From contig JAGLUP010000006.1 in the NCBI GenBank assembly GCA_023134715.1, positions 62,001 through 126,000 of the forward strand: DNA of 64,000 bases. The letters run 5' to 3'. Every line of letters starts with the position of its first letter. The first letter of the stretch is position 1. This document shows positions 26,066 to 34,645 of this stretch, piece by piece. A model generated the notes under the pieces. It made no database searches. It saw nothing but the letters and a program-made list of their open reading frames with translations, and was not told the origin of the DNA. Both the position numbers and the translations under genes were made by a program. Source of the stretch: Candidatus Parcubacteria bacterium (GTDB lineage Bacteria > Patescibacteriota > Minisyncoccia > Minisyncoccales > JAGLUP01).

Positions 26066-26410
26066 TTAGAATTGTAGTCCTCCTTCTCTTGCCCCCTCAG
26101 CTAATGCCTTTACTCTTCCATGATATTTAAACCCTCCTCTGTCAAAAATAATTTTTTTAATCTTTTTTTCCAACGCTTTTTCTGCAATCAATTTTCCTAT
26201 CTCACGAGCTATTACTGTTTTTTCTGCCTTTTTTTTCACATCATTGTCCTTTGCTGTAATAAGAATTTTGCCTTTTTCATCATCAATTAATTGAGCATAA
26301 ATATGTTTATTTGAACGAAAAACAGAAAGCCGAGGAACCGTTTTAGTGCCTTTTATTCTTGCTCTAATTTTTTTATGACGTTTAACTCTTTTTTGTTGTT
26401 TTTCTAACAT
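26066..26410 (-). CDS. rplR: 50S ribosomal protein L18 (uL18)
   Basis: 114 residues: RHKKIRARIKGTKTVPRLSVFRSNKHIYAQLID and the end FDRGGFKYHGRVKALAEGAREGGL. It binds 5S rRNA. Confidence 0.96.
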   Translation of the reverse strand: MLEKQQKRVKRHKKIRARIKGTKTVPRLSVFRSNKHIYAQLIDDEKGKILITAKDNDVKKKAEKTVIAREIGKLIAEKALEKKIKKIIFDRGGFKYHGRVKALAEGAREGGLQF

Positions 26411-26422
26411 ATTATAAAAATT

Positions 26423-26965
26423 TTATTCTGCTGTTGCCGCTTTTTTCCCTACTTTCCTCCTTACTATTTCTCCTACATATCTAATTCCTTTGCCCTTATA
26501 GGGCTCTGGAGGCCGAATTTTCCTAATATTAGCGGCGACTTGACCTACTAATCCTTTGTCAATTCCTTTAATAGAAATAATATTCTTATTTACTAAAAAT
26601 TCTATTCCCTCTGGACAATCTACTTTTACTGAATGAGAAAAGCCAACTTTCAACACTAAATCACTCCCCTCTAAAGAAGCTTGATAACCTATGCCCTGAA
26701 TTTCCAATTCTTTTTGAAAACCATCAGTTACTCCTATGAGCATATTAGCTATCAGTGCTCTTATTAAGCCCCAAAGAGCTGGCGCTTTCTTAGTCGCTAA
26801 CTGGGTGGCAACAAAAACTTTCCCATCTTTTACATCTACCTTAATCTCATTGGGAATAACTCGAAAAAGCTCGCCTTTTGGGCCCTTCACAATTACCTTT
26901 TGGCTTTCTATTTTAATTTCCACTTTATCTGGTATTTCAATTGGTTTTTTTCCTATTCTTGACAT
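26423..26965 (-). CDS. rplF: 50S ribosomal protein L6 (uL6)
   Basis: About 180 residues from MSRIGKKPIEIPDKV. PEPYKGKGIRYVGEIVRRK near the end is diagnostic. Five upstream codons of the ORF belong to the rpsH overlap and are not conserved. Confidence 0.96.
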   Translation of the reverse strand: MSRIGKKPIEIPDKVEIKIESQKVIVKGPKGELFRVIPNEIKVDVKDGKVFVATQLATKKAPALWGLIRALIANMLIGVTDGFQKELEIQGIGYQASLEGSDLVLKVGFSHSVKVDCPEGIEFLVNKNIISIKGIDKGLVGQVAANIRKIRPPEPYKGKGIRYVGEIVRRKVGKKAATAE

Positions 26966-26966
26966 A

Positions 26967-27368
26967 TTACCAAATTTCACAGATAATTTCTCCTCCTAAT
27001 TTTTTCTTTCTTGCCTCTCCTCCAATCATCAGACCTTTTGGCGTAGAAATTATAATCAGTCCCTCTCCGCCCCTAACCAATCTTATTTCTTTATATCCGA
27101 CATAAATCCTTTGGCCTGGCTTTGAAACTCTTTTTATCTCAGAAATTACCGGTATTTTATTTTTATAATTCAAAGTAATCTCTATTACTGCTTTTGTTCT
27201 TTTTTTAAATCTCTTTTTCTTTTTATCAATTTTTTTAATTAATCCCTGGTTCTCTAAAATTTTAGCGATTTCATATTTTACTTTAGAAAAAGGAACAGTC
27301 ACTGTTGGGTGAGCAACTTTTTGAGCGTTTTTTATTCGATTTAACATATCGCTAATTGGATCTACCAT
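26967..27368 (-). CDS. rpsH: 30S ribosomal protein S8 (uS8)
   Basis: 133 residues from [17 protein letters not shown], with [15 protein letters not shown] and the end GEIICEIW. It overlaps rpsN by 7 bp. Confidence 0.96.
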   Translation of the reverse strand: MVDPISDMLNRIKNAQKVAHPTVTVPFSKVKYEIAKILENQGLIKKIDKKKKRFKKRTKAVIEITLNYKNKIPVISEIKRVSKPGQRIYVGYKEIRLVRGGEGLIIISTPKGLMIGGEARKKKLGGEIICEIW

Positions 27369-27547
27369 GATGATTTTTTTATTCCTGGAATTAATCCTTT
27401 ATTTGCCATTTCTCGAAAGCATATTCGACATAAACCAAATTTGCGAATATAGCCATTTTTTCTACCGCACTTAAAACAGCGCCGAACAATCCGAGAACTG
27501 AATTTAGGTTTTTTCTTTGCCTTTACTATTAATGATTTCTTAGCCAT
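27362..27547 (-). CDS. rpsN: 30S ribosomal protein S14, zinc type (uS14)
   Basis: 61 residues with two CxxC motifs ([21 protein letters not shown]), the short zinc-binding S14 form. Overlaps rplE upstream and rpsH downstream. Confidence 0.96.
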   Translation of the reverse strand: MAKKSLIVKAKKKPKFSSRIVRRCFKCGRKNGYIRKFGLCRICFREMANKGLIPGIKKSSW

Positions 27548-28103
27548 TTTTTTTGATTGGGAATCCCATTAATTTTAATAATTCCAGCCCCTGCTCTTTT
27601 GTTTTGGCTGTTGTCGCGACTATTACTTCAAATCCAAAAATAAATTTGGATTTTTCCGGGGCAATTTCTGGAAAACAAATATGCTCTTTTATTCCAATAG
27701 TTAAATTTCCATTTTTATCAACCGAACTTGATTTAATTCCTTGAAAATCTCGAGACCGAGGAAGGGCAATATCAATAAGCCGCGACAAAAAATCATACAT
27801 TTTTTTTCTTCTTAAGGTTATTTTTATTCCCACGAATACGCCCTGTCTGATTTTAAAACCAGCTATCGATTTCTTAGCTTGCGTTAATACTGATTTTTGT
27901 CCTGTAATTAAAGTTAAATCATCAGAAATGCTTTTCCAAACTTTCTCTTGCTCTTTAGATGTTTTCCCGCTAATCAAGCGACCAAAACTATTATTTACTA
28001 CCACTTTCTCAATTTTAGGAACAGCCATTGGATTAGTATATCCGAGTTTTTCCATCATCGCTGGAATTACTTCTTTTTTGTATTTTTCTTGCAAACTTGT
28101 CAT
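27540..28103 (-). CDS. rplE: 50S ribosomal protein L5 (uL5)
   Basis: About 187 residues from [46 protein letters not shown] and DFQGIKSSS are typical of L5, which bridges 5S rRNA and the P-site tRNA. The ATG overlaps the rplX stop region. Confidence 0.96.
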   Translation of the reverse strand: MTSLQEKYKKEVIPAMMEKLGYTNPMAVPKIEKVVVNNSFGRLISGKTSKEQEKVWKSISDDLTLITGQKSVLTQAKKSIAGFKIRQGVFVGIKITLRRKKMYDFLSRLIDIALPRSRDFQGIKSSSVDKNGNLTIGIKEHICFPEIAPEKSKFIFGFEVIVATTAKTKEQGLELLKLMGFPIKKNG

Positions 28104-28405
28104 ATTTTTGCTTTGCATTTTTTACAAATTCTATATTTCTTTTTTGCTTCAATTATGTACCCTACGCGAACTGCTTTGCCGCACTTAGGACAAATTAATT
28201 TTATATTAGAAACAGAAATTGGAGCAGGCGCTTCTACTATTTGCCCTTTTTCTCCTTGTTTCTTTGGTCGAGTATGCTTTTTTCTAATATTTACCCCTTC
28301 TATCAAAACTTTTCTTTGTTTAGGAAAAACTCTAAGAATTTTATCTTTTTTTCCTTTATCCTTGCCAGATATTATTAATACTATATCATTTTTATGGATT
28401 TTCAT
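28100..28405 (-). CDS. rplX: 50S ribosomal protein L24 (uL24)
   Basis: 101 residues: [20 protein letters not shown] (KOW motif) and [27 protein letters not shown], with a C-terminal Cys pair. Its ATG overlaps the rplN stop. Confidence 0.95.
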   Translation of the reverse strand: MKIHKNDIVLIISGKDKGKKDKILRVFPKQRKVLIEGVNIRKKHTRPKKQGEKGQIVEAPAPISVSNIKLICPKCGKAVRVGYIIEAKKKYRICKKCKAKI

Positions 28406-28773
28406 AGGACTTCTGGAGCTAATGTTACGATTTTCTCAAATCCTTTTTCTCTTAATTCTCTGGGTACTGGTCCAAAAATTCTTCCTCCTTTCGGATTTTT
28501 TGTTTTCGCGTCTAAAATTACTGCCGCATTCTCATCAAAACGAATATAAGAACCATCAACTCTTTTAAAAGCTCTTTTTTGTCTTACTATTACCGCTCTC
28601 ACTTTATCATGTTTTTTCACCGGTCTTCTTGGCTCAGCTTTTTTAACAGAAACAACAATAATATCGCCAATTTGCGCGTATCTTCTCTTAGAACCGCCTA
28701 AAACCTTAAAACACTGGATAATTTTAGCTCCAGTATTATCAGCAACTTTTAACATTGTTTGCGCTTGAATCAT
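28402..28773 (-). CDS. rplN: 50S ribosomal protein L14 (uL14)
   Basis: About 123 residues from [17 protein letters not shown], with [15 protein letters not shown] and [23 protein letters not shown], the normal length for L14. The preceding ORF codons overlap rpsQ and are rejected. Confidence 0.96.
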   Translation of the reverse strand: MIQAQTMLKVADNTGAKIIQCFKVLGGSKRRYAQIGDIIVVSVKKAEPRRPVKKHDKVRAVIVRQKRAFKRVDGSYIRFDENAAVILDAKTKNPKGGRIFGPVPRELREKGFEKIVTLAPEVL

Positions 28774-29003
28774 ATTTTTGACACTACTCTCCACCTTTTA
28801 TCTTTACTTATTGGTCGTGTTTCTTCAATAATAACTTTATCGCCTGTTTTATATTCCTGCTTCTCGTCATGAGCTTTGTATTTCTTATGAACTTTATATC
28901 TTTTCTTATACTTTGGGTGTTCTTTTATACGTTCTACTCTAACTACAGCTGTCTTTGACATTTTAGTTGATGTTACTATTCCTGTTAATTGACGTTTTGG
29001 CAT
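28770..29003 (-). CDS. rpsQ: 30S ribosomal protein S17 (uS17)
   Basis: 77 residues: [41 protein letters not shown], and the end [16 protein letters not shown]. Four-base overlap with rplN. Confidence 0.96.
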   Translation of the reverse strand: MPKRQLTGIVTSTKMSKTAVVRVERIKEHPKYKKRYKVHKKYKAHDEKQEYKTGDKVIIEETRPISKDKRWRVVSKI

Positions 29004-29007
29004 AAAT

Positions 29008-29184
29008 TTATTTTAAAATAGTTAAAATTCTGGCAATATCTTTTCTGACTTGCCTAATTTCTCTTACATTTTTTATTTTCCCTGAAGCTAAATCAAACCG
29101 CATTTGCCGCAATTCTTCTTGATTATCCATCAAAAGCTTTTGTAATTCTTTTTGAGATTTCTGTTTTAATTCTGTTATTTTCAT
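29008..29184 (-). CDS. rpmC: 50S ribosomal protein L29 (uL29)
   Basis: 58 residues by direct translation: [52 protein letters not shown]. This is the helical hairpin of L29. It lies between rplP (ATG overlap) and rpsQ in the standard order. Confidence 0.95.
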   Translation of the reverse strand: MKITELKQKSQKELQKLLMDNQEELRQMRFDLASGKIKNVREIRQVRKDIARILTILK

Positions 29185-29588
29185 GCTCGCGTTATAAATT
29201 TAGTTTTTACTGGTAATTTTATCGCTGCATCTTTAAACGCTTCTTTCGCTTTTTCTTCTTCTACGCCGTCTAATTCAAAAATAATCCTACCTGGCTTTAC
29301 TGGAAAAACATAATGGTCAACGGTTCCTTTCCCTCCGCCCATTGGAACCTCTGTTCCTTTTCTGGTTACTGGTTTGAATGGAAAAATTCTAATCCAAAGC
29401 TTTCCTCCTTTCCTGATATATCTGATTATGACCCTTCTCGCCGCTTCAATCTGGCGGGAATTAATCCATTTCGCCTCTAATATCTTAAGACCGTAATTCC
29501 CAAAAGCTAACTCGCTTCCTCGAGTTTCATTTCCTTTTGAACGACCCTTTCTCCATTTACGATGTTTGACCTTTTTTGGTAATAACAT
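29181..29588 (-). CDS. rplP: 50S ribosomal protein L16 (uL16)
   Basis: 135 residues: [51 protein letters not shown] and the basic loop [20 protein letters not shown]. Normal length. Confidence 0.97.
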   Translation of the reverse strand: MLLPKKVKHRKWRKGRSKGNETRGSELAFGNYGLKILEAKWINSRQIEAARRVIIRYIRKGGKLWIRIFPFKPVTRKGTEVPMGGGKGTVDHYVFPVKPGRIIFELDGVEEEKAKEAFKDAAIKLPVKTKFITRA

Positions 29589-29598
29589 GTTCAGTTTT

Positions 29599-30240
29599 TC
29601 ATTTAGTAAACTCTTCGCCTTTATATATCCATACTTTTACTCCTATCACTCCATAGGTGCAATGAGCGTTTGCTGTTCCATAATCAATCCTTGCTCTTAT
29701 GGTCTGAAGAGGAAGCCTGCCTTCTTTCAGCCACTCAGTTCTAGCAATCTCTGCGCCATTCAACCGTCCGGACAGTTCAATTTTTGCTCCTTTTGCCTCT
29801 TTATTGGCCATAATTTTTTGCAATGCCTGCTTTAATACTCTTCTATAGGCAAACCTCTTCTCTATTTGTTGAGCAGCCCATTGGCTGGTTAAAACAGCAT
29901 TTGTCCAAAAATCTTTGATTTCTCTAACATCTAATTTTAATTCACGCTTGCCTACTTTAATTTCTTTTTCTAATCTCTTTTTTATTTGTTCAATTCCTTT
30001 TCCTCCCCGCCCAATAATTAAACCAGGTCTGGCAGTATTTATGATAACGCTCAACTTGTTGGGAAAACGTTCAATTTCGATTCTTTCTATCCATGCGTCT
30101 TTTAATGTTTTTTCTAAAAATTCTCTAATCCTAAAATCCTCTTCCAGATATTTAGCAAGATTCGCCTTACTTACCCAGCGAGAATCCCAGTCAGTTATTT
30201 TTTTTATTCTAAAAATTCTTGGATGAACTTTGTGAGTCAT
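29599..30240 (-). CDS. rpsC: 30S ribosomal protein S3 (uS3)
   Basis: 213 residues with [19 protein letters not shown], the KH-domain loop [17 protein letters not shown], and the C-terminal [18 protein letters not shown]. Confidence 0.97.
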   Translation of the reverse strand: MTHKVHPRIFRIKKITDWDSRWVSKANLAKYLEEDFRIREFLEKTLKDAWIERIEIERFPNKLSVIINTARPGLIIGRGGKGIEQIKKRLEKEIKVGKRELKLDVREIKDFWTNAVLTSQWAAQQIEKRFAYRRVLKQALQKIMANKEAKGAKIELSGRLNGAEIARTEWLKEGRLPLQTIRARIDYGTANAHCTYGVIGVKVWIYKGEEFTK

Positions 30241-30278
30241 ATGAATTTAGTGTTTAGTTTAGCTTCGGTTTGGTGTAT

Positions 30279-30809
30279 CTAGAAGGCTTTTCTTCTAAAT
30301 ACTTTTTTTGAACTTTTTTCTACTTCGCCCGCCGTAGCTTTAGCGAAGGCGGGTCTCTTCTCAAATCCAACCTTTGGTTTTCTTTCCTTGCCCGCCTGAA
30401 TGCCCGCAGGGCTTTCGGCGGGTTCTTTCTTAATTTCTTCAGTCTTCTTCTTGACTATTTTTTTCTTTTTTCCTTTTTCTATTTCATCTAATACTAAAGT
30501 GATATGGGATGTCTTTTTTTGTATAGGGGCTGTCTGCCCTCTTGAACGCGGTCTCCATCTCTTAAGCTTTGGTCCTTCGTCTACTGTAATTTTGGAAATA
30601 TAAAGATTCAACTCATCTAATTGAAAATCATTTTTAGCGCTGACCACGGCTGAATTCAAAAGTTTTAATAAGGATATAACAGCTTTTTTTACGGTAAAAT
30701 TTAAAATAGCTTGAGCTTCGTCAATTTTTTTTCCACGAATCAAATCCGCAACTAATCGAACTTTCCTCGGCGCAATTCTTAAATGTTTAAGTTTAACTGT
30801 AATAGACAT
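30279..30809 (-). CDS. rplV: 50S ribosomal protein L22 (uL22) with palindrome-encoded tail
   Basis: 176 residues. The first about 115 are a normal L22 (LKHLRIAPRKVRLVADLIRG, KRWRPRSRGQTAPIQKKTSHITLVLDE). The extra 60-residue Lys-rich tail contains two stretches encoded by GC-rich palindromes: ESPAGIQAG (30391-30422) and RPAFAKATAGEV (30328-30353). Both keep the frame. The tail would reach out from the L22 globular part at the tunnel-exit side. Confidence 0.95.
   Translation of the reverse strand: MSITVKLKHLRIAPRKVRLVADLIRGKKIDEAQAILNFTVKKAVISLLKLLNSAVVSAKNDFQLDELNLYISKITVDEGPKLKRWRPRSRGQTAPIQKKTSHITLVLDEIEKGKKKKIVKKKTEEIKKEPAESPAGIQAGKERKPKVGFEKRPAFAKATAGEVEKSSKKVFRRKAF
30328..30353. repeat. 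Palindromic insert 1 in rplV
   Basis: CCCGCC / GGCGGG arms around GTAGCTTTAGCGAA. Translated in frame on the minus strand as FAKATAG. Confidence 0.8.
30391..30422. repeat. Palindromic insert 2 in rplV
   Basis: CCCGCC / GGCGGG arms around a second inner hairpin GCCCGCAGGGC. Translated in frame as SPAGIQAG. Confidence 0.8.
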
Positions 30810-30853
30810 ATATAATAATAAAATTTCTAATTTCTAATTTCTAAATAAATTAA

Positions 30854-30963
30854 GAAAACGAAGAAAACAAATTTTGAAATCGTGGGGTCCCGATAGGTGA
30901 AAGCTATCGGGATAGGGCGCGGTTAGGGGGAAACGATTTCAAAATTTCGTTTTCAGAGTTTTC
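30854..30963 (-). repeat. Foldback element E4 (subtype A), between rpsS and rplV
   Basis: Arms GAAAACGAAGAAAACAAATT and, inverted, GAAAACTCTGAAAACGAAAT through TTTTGAAATCGT. The centre is nearly identical to E3 (CCCGATAGGTGAAAGCTATCGGG, then ATAGGGCGCGGTTAGGGGG). It interrupts a ribosomal operon that otherwise has minimal spacing. Confidence 0.87.
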
Positions 30964-30974
30964 TTAATTATAGC

Positions 30975-31265
30975 TTACGGTTTGGTTTTTTTCTCCTCCT
31001 CTTTCTGCATTTTTCCGCCATGCCTTACAAACTTTGTTGTTGGAGCAAATTCACCAAGTTTATGTCCAACCATATCTTCGCTCACATAAACCGGCACATG
31101 CTCTTTTCCATTATGCACTCCAAATACAAATCCTACCATTTCCGGAGCAATGGTGCAAGCTCTGGACCATGTCTTGATAATAGTTTTATCTTCTTGTTTT
31201 AAATTCAATATTTTCTTAAGTAATTTCTCGTCCACATAGGGACCCTTTTTAAGTGATCTAGACAT
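30975..31265 (-). CDS. rpsS: 30S ribosomal protein S19 (uS19)
   Basis: 96 residues: [49 protein letters not shown] and [15 protein letters not shown]. Confidence 0.97.
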   Translation of the reverse strand: MSRSLKKGPYVDEKLLKKILNLKQEDKTIIKTWSRACTIAPEMVGFVFGVHNGKEHVPVYVSEDMVGHKLGEFAPTTKFVRHGGKMQKEEEKKTKP

Positions 31266-31266
31266 A

Positions 31267-32106
31267 TTATCTTTTTTTCTTTTTACGTGGTTTAATAATA
31301 AGCTTATTTGTCCACTTTTTTTTCTTTCTCGTTTTCACCCCATAAGCCGGCTTGCCCCATGGAGTTTTGGGATGTTTTAATCCAATGCCTGTTCTTCCCT
31401 CTCCGCCGCCATGAGGATGATCGCAGGGATTCATCGCGCTTCCACGCACTTTTGGCCTTCTTCCTTTATAACGGCTTCTTCCGGCTTTTCCCAAATTAAT
31501 AAATCTATGCTCTGGATTGGAAACCATTCCAATTGAAGCAAAACATTCTTCAGAAACTTTTCTAATTTCTTTTGACGGCATTTCTATATTGGTATACTTG
31601 TCTTCGTGAGCTAAAACTCGAGCAGATGAACCGGCGCTTCTAACTATCTTCCCACCTCTTCCTCTCTCAAGTTCAACATTGTAAATCATTGTTCCTACTG
31701 GAATGTTCTTTAATTTCAACCGATTACCGGGAGACAAAGAACCTTTTTCAGAAGTCATTACCGTATCTCCTACTTTTAAATTCTGAGGCGCAAGAATATA
31801 TGCTTTTTGCTTGCTCTCATCTTGATATTGGATAAGAACAATAAAAGCTGTTCTATAAGGATCGTATTCCAAAGCAATAACCTCTGCCGGAATATCTAAT
31901 TTACTTTGCCCAAAATCAATAACGCGATAAAGCCGCTTTGCTCCTCCGCCCCGACGACGAACAGTTATTCTTCCAGACCTTGCCCTGCCTGCTTTTCTCT
32001 TAAGAGAAACCAACAGCCCTTTCTCCGGCTTTTTTTTGGTTAAAACAGAATAATCTATTCCCTTTGTCCCTCTTTGTCCTGATGTTGTTGGTTTATATAG
32101 TTTCAT
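31267..32106 (-). CDS. rplB: 50S ribosomal protein L2 (uL2)
   Basis: 279 residues with [19 protein letters not shown] and the conserved [22 protein letters not shown] loop near the peptidyl transferase centre. One base separates it from rpsS. Confidence 0.97.
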   Translation of the reverse strand: MKLYKPTTSGQRGTKGIDYSVLTKKKPEKGLLVSLKRKAGRARSGRITVRRRGGGAKRLYRVIDFGQSKLDIPAEVIALEYDPYRTAFIVLIQYQDESKQKAYILAPQNLKVGDTVMTSEKGSLSPGNRLKLKNIPVGTMIYNVELERGRGGKIVRSAGSSARVLAHEDKYTNIEMPSKEIRKVSEECFASIGMVSNPEHRFINLGKAGRSRYKGRRPKVRGSAMNPCDHPHGGGEGRTGIGLKHPKTPWGKPAYGVKTRKKKKWTNKLIIKPRKKKKR

Positions 32107-32107
32107 T

Positions 32108-32542
32108 TTAACGCGGCATTACTTCTATTTTTTGACCTTGTTTTATTTTTATAATCGCTTTCTTGTATCCCTTTTTCCAGCCAGTTGTCTTTCCTAACCT
32201 TCTTTTCTTAGAAGGAATATTTATTATTCTTACTGATAAAACATCAACTCCGTAAAGGCCTTCAATCGCTTTTTTTATCTCTATCTTATTACTTTTAGGC
32301 AAAACCTTAAAAACATACTGATTATTCTTAGTTAAGTCAGTCGCCTTTTCAGTAATATGAGGAATCTTTAAAACCCTATATGCCTGCCCGCCAGTCGCCT
32401 TCAAAGGTTTAACATCTTTTCTTGCCTTTGAAACTATTTTTTTAGGTTTCTCTATTTTAATCTCTTTCTTGGACTTTTCTGGCTTAGGTTTTTCTGGCTC
32501 TTCAGGTTTTTCTTTTTTTTTGAATATATTGAATATTTTCAT
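32108..32542 (-). CDS. rplW: 50S ribosomal protein L23 (uL23) with N-terminal extension
   Basis: About 144 residues from MKIFNIFKKKEKPEEP. A Lys/Pro/Glu-rich extension of about 50 residues precedes the L23 core (LKIPHITEKATDLTKNNQYVFKV, IEGLYGVDVLSVRIINIPSK). L23 forms the ribosomal docking site for trigger factor and SRP. Confidence 0.94.
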   Translation of the reverse strand: MKIFNIFKKKEKPEEPEKPKPEKSKKEIKIEKPKKIVSKARKDVKPLKATGGQAYRVLKIPHITEKATDLTKNNQYVFKVLPKSNKIEIKKAIEGLYGVDVLSVRIINIPSKKRRLGKTTGWKKGYKKAIIKIKQGQKIEVMPR

Positions 32543-32617
32543 AATTTCAAAATCCAAATTATTCCAAATTATTCCAAATAAAACTCAAAATCCAAAATCC
32601 AAAATAATTTTTGACAT

Positions 32618-33289
32618 TTAGTCATTTGGATTTGATTTGACATTTGGGCTTTGGGTTTTGGGTTTAATAAAAGTTTCTTTTATTGCATCTATCGCCTCTT
32701 TCGGTATCATTAAATATTTATAATTCAGTAAATCCAAACAGTTTAAATCTTTTGCCTGAATTGTTGCTGTTTTGGGAATATTTCTCGCGCCCAAAATTGC
32801 GTTTTTATCTATTTTTGCTAAAGCAATTAAACAAGTTTTTGCCTTACAGGGAAAATTATTTAAAATATTAAACATAACTTTGGTTTTGGCTTTTTCCGGC
32901 TTCAACTCATTCAAAACAATCAACTCTTTATCTCTTGCTTTCTGGCTTAAAACTATAAACAACGCCTTTGTTTTCATTTTTTTAGGAATTCTCTTCTTGA
33001 AATTTCTCTCATTGGTCGGACCAAATGTAATTCCGCCTCCTCGCCAAATTGGAGAACGAGTTGAACCTGCTCTTGCTCTTCCGGTTCCTTTCTGCCGCCA
33101 TGGCTTTCTGCCGCCGCCTCGCACCGCTCCCCTGTCTTTGGTATGCGCGATAACTTTCCTGCGATTTGACATTTGAGAAACAGCTACTTGGTGAACTAAA
33201 TCTGGGTTCATTTTCACATCAAAAATATCTGCCGGTAATTCAGTTTTTCCTGCTTCTTCCCCTTTTTGATTATAAACTGCAACTTTCAT
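32618..33289 (-). CDS. rplD: 50S ribosomal protein L4 (uL4)
   Basis: 223 residues: MKVAVYNQKGEEAGKTELP, DRGAVRGGGRKPWRQKGTGRARAGSTRSPIWRGGG and the end domain with YKYLMIPKEAIDAI. The last residues (KTQSPNVKSNPND) are read from short repeats of the type ccaaatccaaa. It is normally preceded by rplC, but here 1.8 kb of foreign plus-strand cassettes intervenes. Confidence 0.96.
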   Translation of the reverse strand: MKVAVYNQKGEEAGKTELPADIFDVKMNPDLVHQVAVSQMSNRRKVIAHTKDRGAVRGGGRKPWRQKGTGRARAGSTRSPIWRGGGITFGPTNERNFKKRIPKKMKTKALFIVLSQKARDKELIVLNELKPEKAKTKVMFNILNNFPCKAKTCLIALAKIDKNAILGARNIPKTATIQAKDLNCLDLLNYKYLMIPKEAIDAIKETFIKPKTQSPNVKSNPND

Positions 33290-33311
33290 ATAATTATAAA
33301 TTATAAAAATT

Positions 33312-33417
33312 GACTCTTTTCAGAGCCAAAATTACCTTAACGGATTTCACTCTGCGCAATCAATTTAATATAACCATTGATATATTTTTATATTACCCTT
33401 TTCCAAAAAAAAGTCAA
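33312..33417 (-). promoter_or_regulatory. Promoter and leader hairpin of rplD
   Basis: TTGACT (33417-33412), 16-bp spacer, TAATAT (33395-33390) on the minus strand give rplD its own promoter after the cassette island. The leader of about 85 nt contains a hairpin GGCTCT-GAAA-AGAGTC (33327-33312, GNRA loop), followed by AATTTTT, which could be an attenuator. In E. coli L4 regulates the S10 operon through its leader; a similar role here is only an inference. Confidence 0.6.
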
Positions 33418-33445
33418 CCCCGTAGTGAGATGTTTAATCCCATGA

Positions 33446-33468
33446 TGTTTAATCCCGTGGATTAAACA
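33446..33468. repeat. Short perfect hairpin TGTTTAATCC-cgt-GGATTAAACA
   Basis: A second, single TGTTTAATCC lies at 33431-33440. The hairpin sits between the divergent rplD promoter and the first cassette promoter. Confidence 0.6.
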
Positions 33469-33478
33469 CTAACAAACA

Positions 33479-33538
33479 TTGACTTTTAGACCATAATTTG
33501 GTATAATATAATTGTTTCAAATAAATAAATGAAACAAT
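33479..33538 (+). promoter_or_regulatory. Cassette A promoter and 5' hairpin
   Basis: TTGACT (33479-33484), 17-bp spacer, TATAAT (33502-33507). The transcript would begin next to the stem ATTGTTTC / GAAACAAT (33511-33538). The block is repeated at 33999 and 34551. Confidence 0.85.
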
Positions 33539-33573
33539 ATTAAAAAACAAATATACAAAAAGGGTGATAAAAA

Positions 33574-33738
33574 ATGAAGATAAAAGTAATGTATGTAATT
33601 GGTGGAGTACTTTTGGGCTTCGGACTTACTAGGTTTGGCATATATATAGCTAGAGTCACTAATTCTTCAAAGATGATTGGAGCTGTATTCGGACTATTAA
33701 CCGCAATAGGAATTATAATTATCTTGGAGTTGCTCTAA
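33574..33738 (+). CDS. Cassette A small membrane protein (54 aa)
   Basis: MKIKVMYVIGGVLLGFGL at the N-terminus and MIGAVFGLLTAIGIIII near the end give two membrane helices joined by a short polar loop (ARVTNSSK). Ribosome site AGGGTGA lies 6 nt before ATG. Flanked by its own promoter and terminator that are repeated in cassettes B and C, while the reading frame differs. The opening GVLLGFG matches HVLLGFG in cassette C, so A and C may be distant relatives. Unknown family. Confidence 0.75.
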   Translation: MKIKVMYVIGGVLLGFGLTRFGIYIARVTNSSKMIGAVFGLLTAIGIIIILELL

Positions 33739-33740
33739 AA

Positions 33741-33811
33741 TCTTTTCGGGCGGACTATAAAAAAATAAAAGGTATTCAACTTAAGAAAAAGTTGCTCTGC
33801 CGATTTTTTTT
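33741..33811 (+). terminator. Cassette A double-hairpin terminator
   Basis: First a TTCGGGC-loop hairpin closing on GGACT, then CAACTT / AAGTTG within GGTATT...CTCTGCC, then eight T. The same block follows cassettes B and C. Confidence 0.85.
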
Positions 33812-33927
33812 ATGTTATAATCTCTATTGTGGTGGGGATGGCGCAGTGCTATACTTATATCAGTTAATAATCCTGGTTCTTGCATTACGTTAAGACCAGC
33901 AAAAGCTCTGCGAAAGCAGGGTTTTTT
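33792..33927 (+). ncRNA. Candidate small structured RNA between cassettes A and B
   Basis: A promoter TTGCTC (33792-33797), 18-bp spacer, TATAAT (33816-33821) overlaps the cassette A terminator. The likely transcript (from about 33828) starts GTGGTGGGGATGGCGCAG and folds a hairpin CTGGTTCTT / AAGACCAG. It ends with the terminator CTCTGC-gaaa-GCAGGG plus six T (33906-33927). No reading frame or known RNA family consensus was recognised. The equivalent sites after B and C lack the TATAAT. Confidence 0.5.
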
Positions 33928-33950
33928 GTTCGCCTAAAATTTGTAAAAAA

Positions 33951-33989
33951 TTGTAAGGAGCTTTGTAAGGAGCTAAACTCCTTACAATT
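33951..33989. repeat. TGTAAGGAGCT repeat before cassette B
   Basis: Direct copies of TTGTAAGGAGCTTTG and an inverted ...AGCTAAACTCCTTACA form a hairpin directly upstream of the cassette B promoter. Confidence 0.6.
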
Positions 33990-33998
33990 CTACAAACA

Positions 33999-34050
33999 TT
34001 GACTTTTAGGCCATAATTTGATATAATATAATTGTTTCAAGTCAAAAGAA
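33999..34050 (+). promoter_or_regulatory. Cassette B promoter and 5' hairpin
   Basis: TTGACT (33999-34004), 17-bp spacer, TATAAT (34022-34027), then TTGTTTC / GAAACAA. Nearly identical to cassette A upstream of the transcript body. Confidence 0.85.
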
Positions 34051-34087
34051 ACAAATTTAAAAAAATAAATATACCGAGGTGATGAAA

Positions 34088-34393
34088 ATGACATGGAAAC
34101 TAATTCGAAGAAAGGGCACACCTGTCTATATGGTATTGGATGAAAGGGAAGAAGAAGAATTAAAAAAAGAATGCGATCTAACCGACGCAGATATTGACAT
34201 TTTAGGAGAATTCAGAACAAAAGAAGATGGTCTAGATGTAAAGGATAAAATTTTTACAGTGACTACTATAAATTCTTATACGGGCAAAAAAGAAGAAACA
34301 TGGAGTCGCGAAGCTGGTGAAAACTTTGCTGATAGGTTAGATTTTGACGAAAATTTAGCAAAGACTATGCAAGAAATGCATTCTTTGTCTTAA
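34088..34393 (+). CDS. Cassette B small soluble acidic protein
   Basis: About 101 residues (MTWKLIRRKGTPVYMVLDE...). It is acidic, with no membrane segment or signal peptide: EREEEELKKECDLTDADIDI and a C-terminal LDFDENLAKTMQEMHSLS. Upstream GTG (34079) and ATG (34082) codons are in frame, but GAGGTG at 34076-34081 is 6 nt before the ATG at 34088, matching the spacing of cassettes A and C. No similarity to their ORFs despite near-identical flanks. Unknown family. Confidence 0.75.
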   Translation: MTWKLIRRKGTPVYMVLDEREEEELKKECDLTDADIDILGEFRTKEDGLDVKDKIFTVTTINSYTGKKEETWSREAGENFADRLDFDENLAKTMQEMHSLS

Positions 34394-34464
34394 AGTCTTT
34401 CGGGCGGACTATAAAAAAACAAACGGTATTCAACTTAAAAAAAGTTGCTCTGCCGATTTTTTTT
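34394..34464 (+). terminator. Cassette B double-hairpin terminator
   Basis: AGTC-tttcgggcg-GACT hairpin, then CGGTATTCAACTT / AAGTTGCTCTGCCG and eight T (34457-34464). Confidence 0.85.
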
Positions 34465-34489
34465 ATCTAATTTTCCCTGCCTGTAACTT

Positions 34490-34534
34490 AAGGAGCTTAG
34501 CTACAGGAGCTTAGCTACAGGAGCTTAGCTCCTT
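34490..34534. repeat. Tandem AGGAGCTTAGCTAC repeat before cassette C
   Basis: Three direct copies of AGGAGCTTAGCT separated by ACAGG; each copy is itself nearly palindromic. Same motif as 17806-17846. Confidence 0.65.
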
Positions 34535-34550
34535 GAAATTCTACAAAACA

Positions 34551-34615
34551 TTGACTTTCACGCCATAATTTGGTATAATGTAATTGTTTCAAATAAATAA
34601 ATGAAACAATATTAA
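34551..34615 (+). promoter_or_regulatory. Cassette C promoter and 5' hairpin
   Basis: TTGACT (34551-34556), 17-bp spacer, TATAAT (34574-34579), then ATTGTTTC / GAAACAAT, identical to cassette A. Confidence 0.85.
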
Positions 34616-34645
34616 AAAACAAATATACAAAAAGGGTGATAAAAA

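Noticed and set aside
33828-33927. tRNA, 4.5S RNA or fluoride riboswitch
   Set aside because: No T-loop or acceptor pairing, no GGAAG loop of SRP RNA and no matching riboswitch core were found, so it is left as an unclassified RNA.
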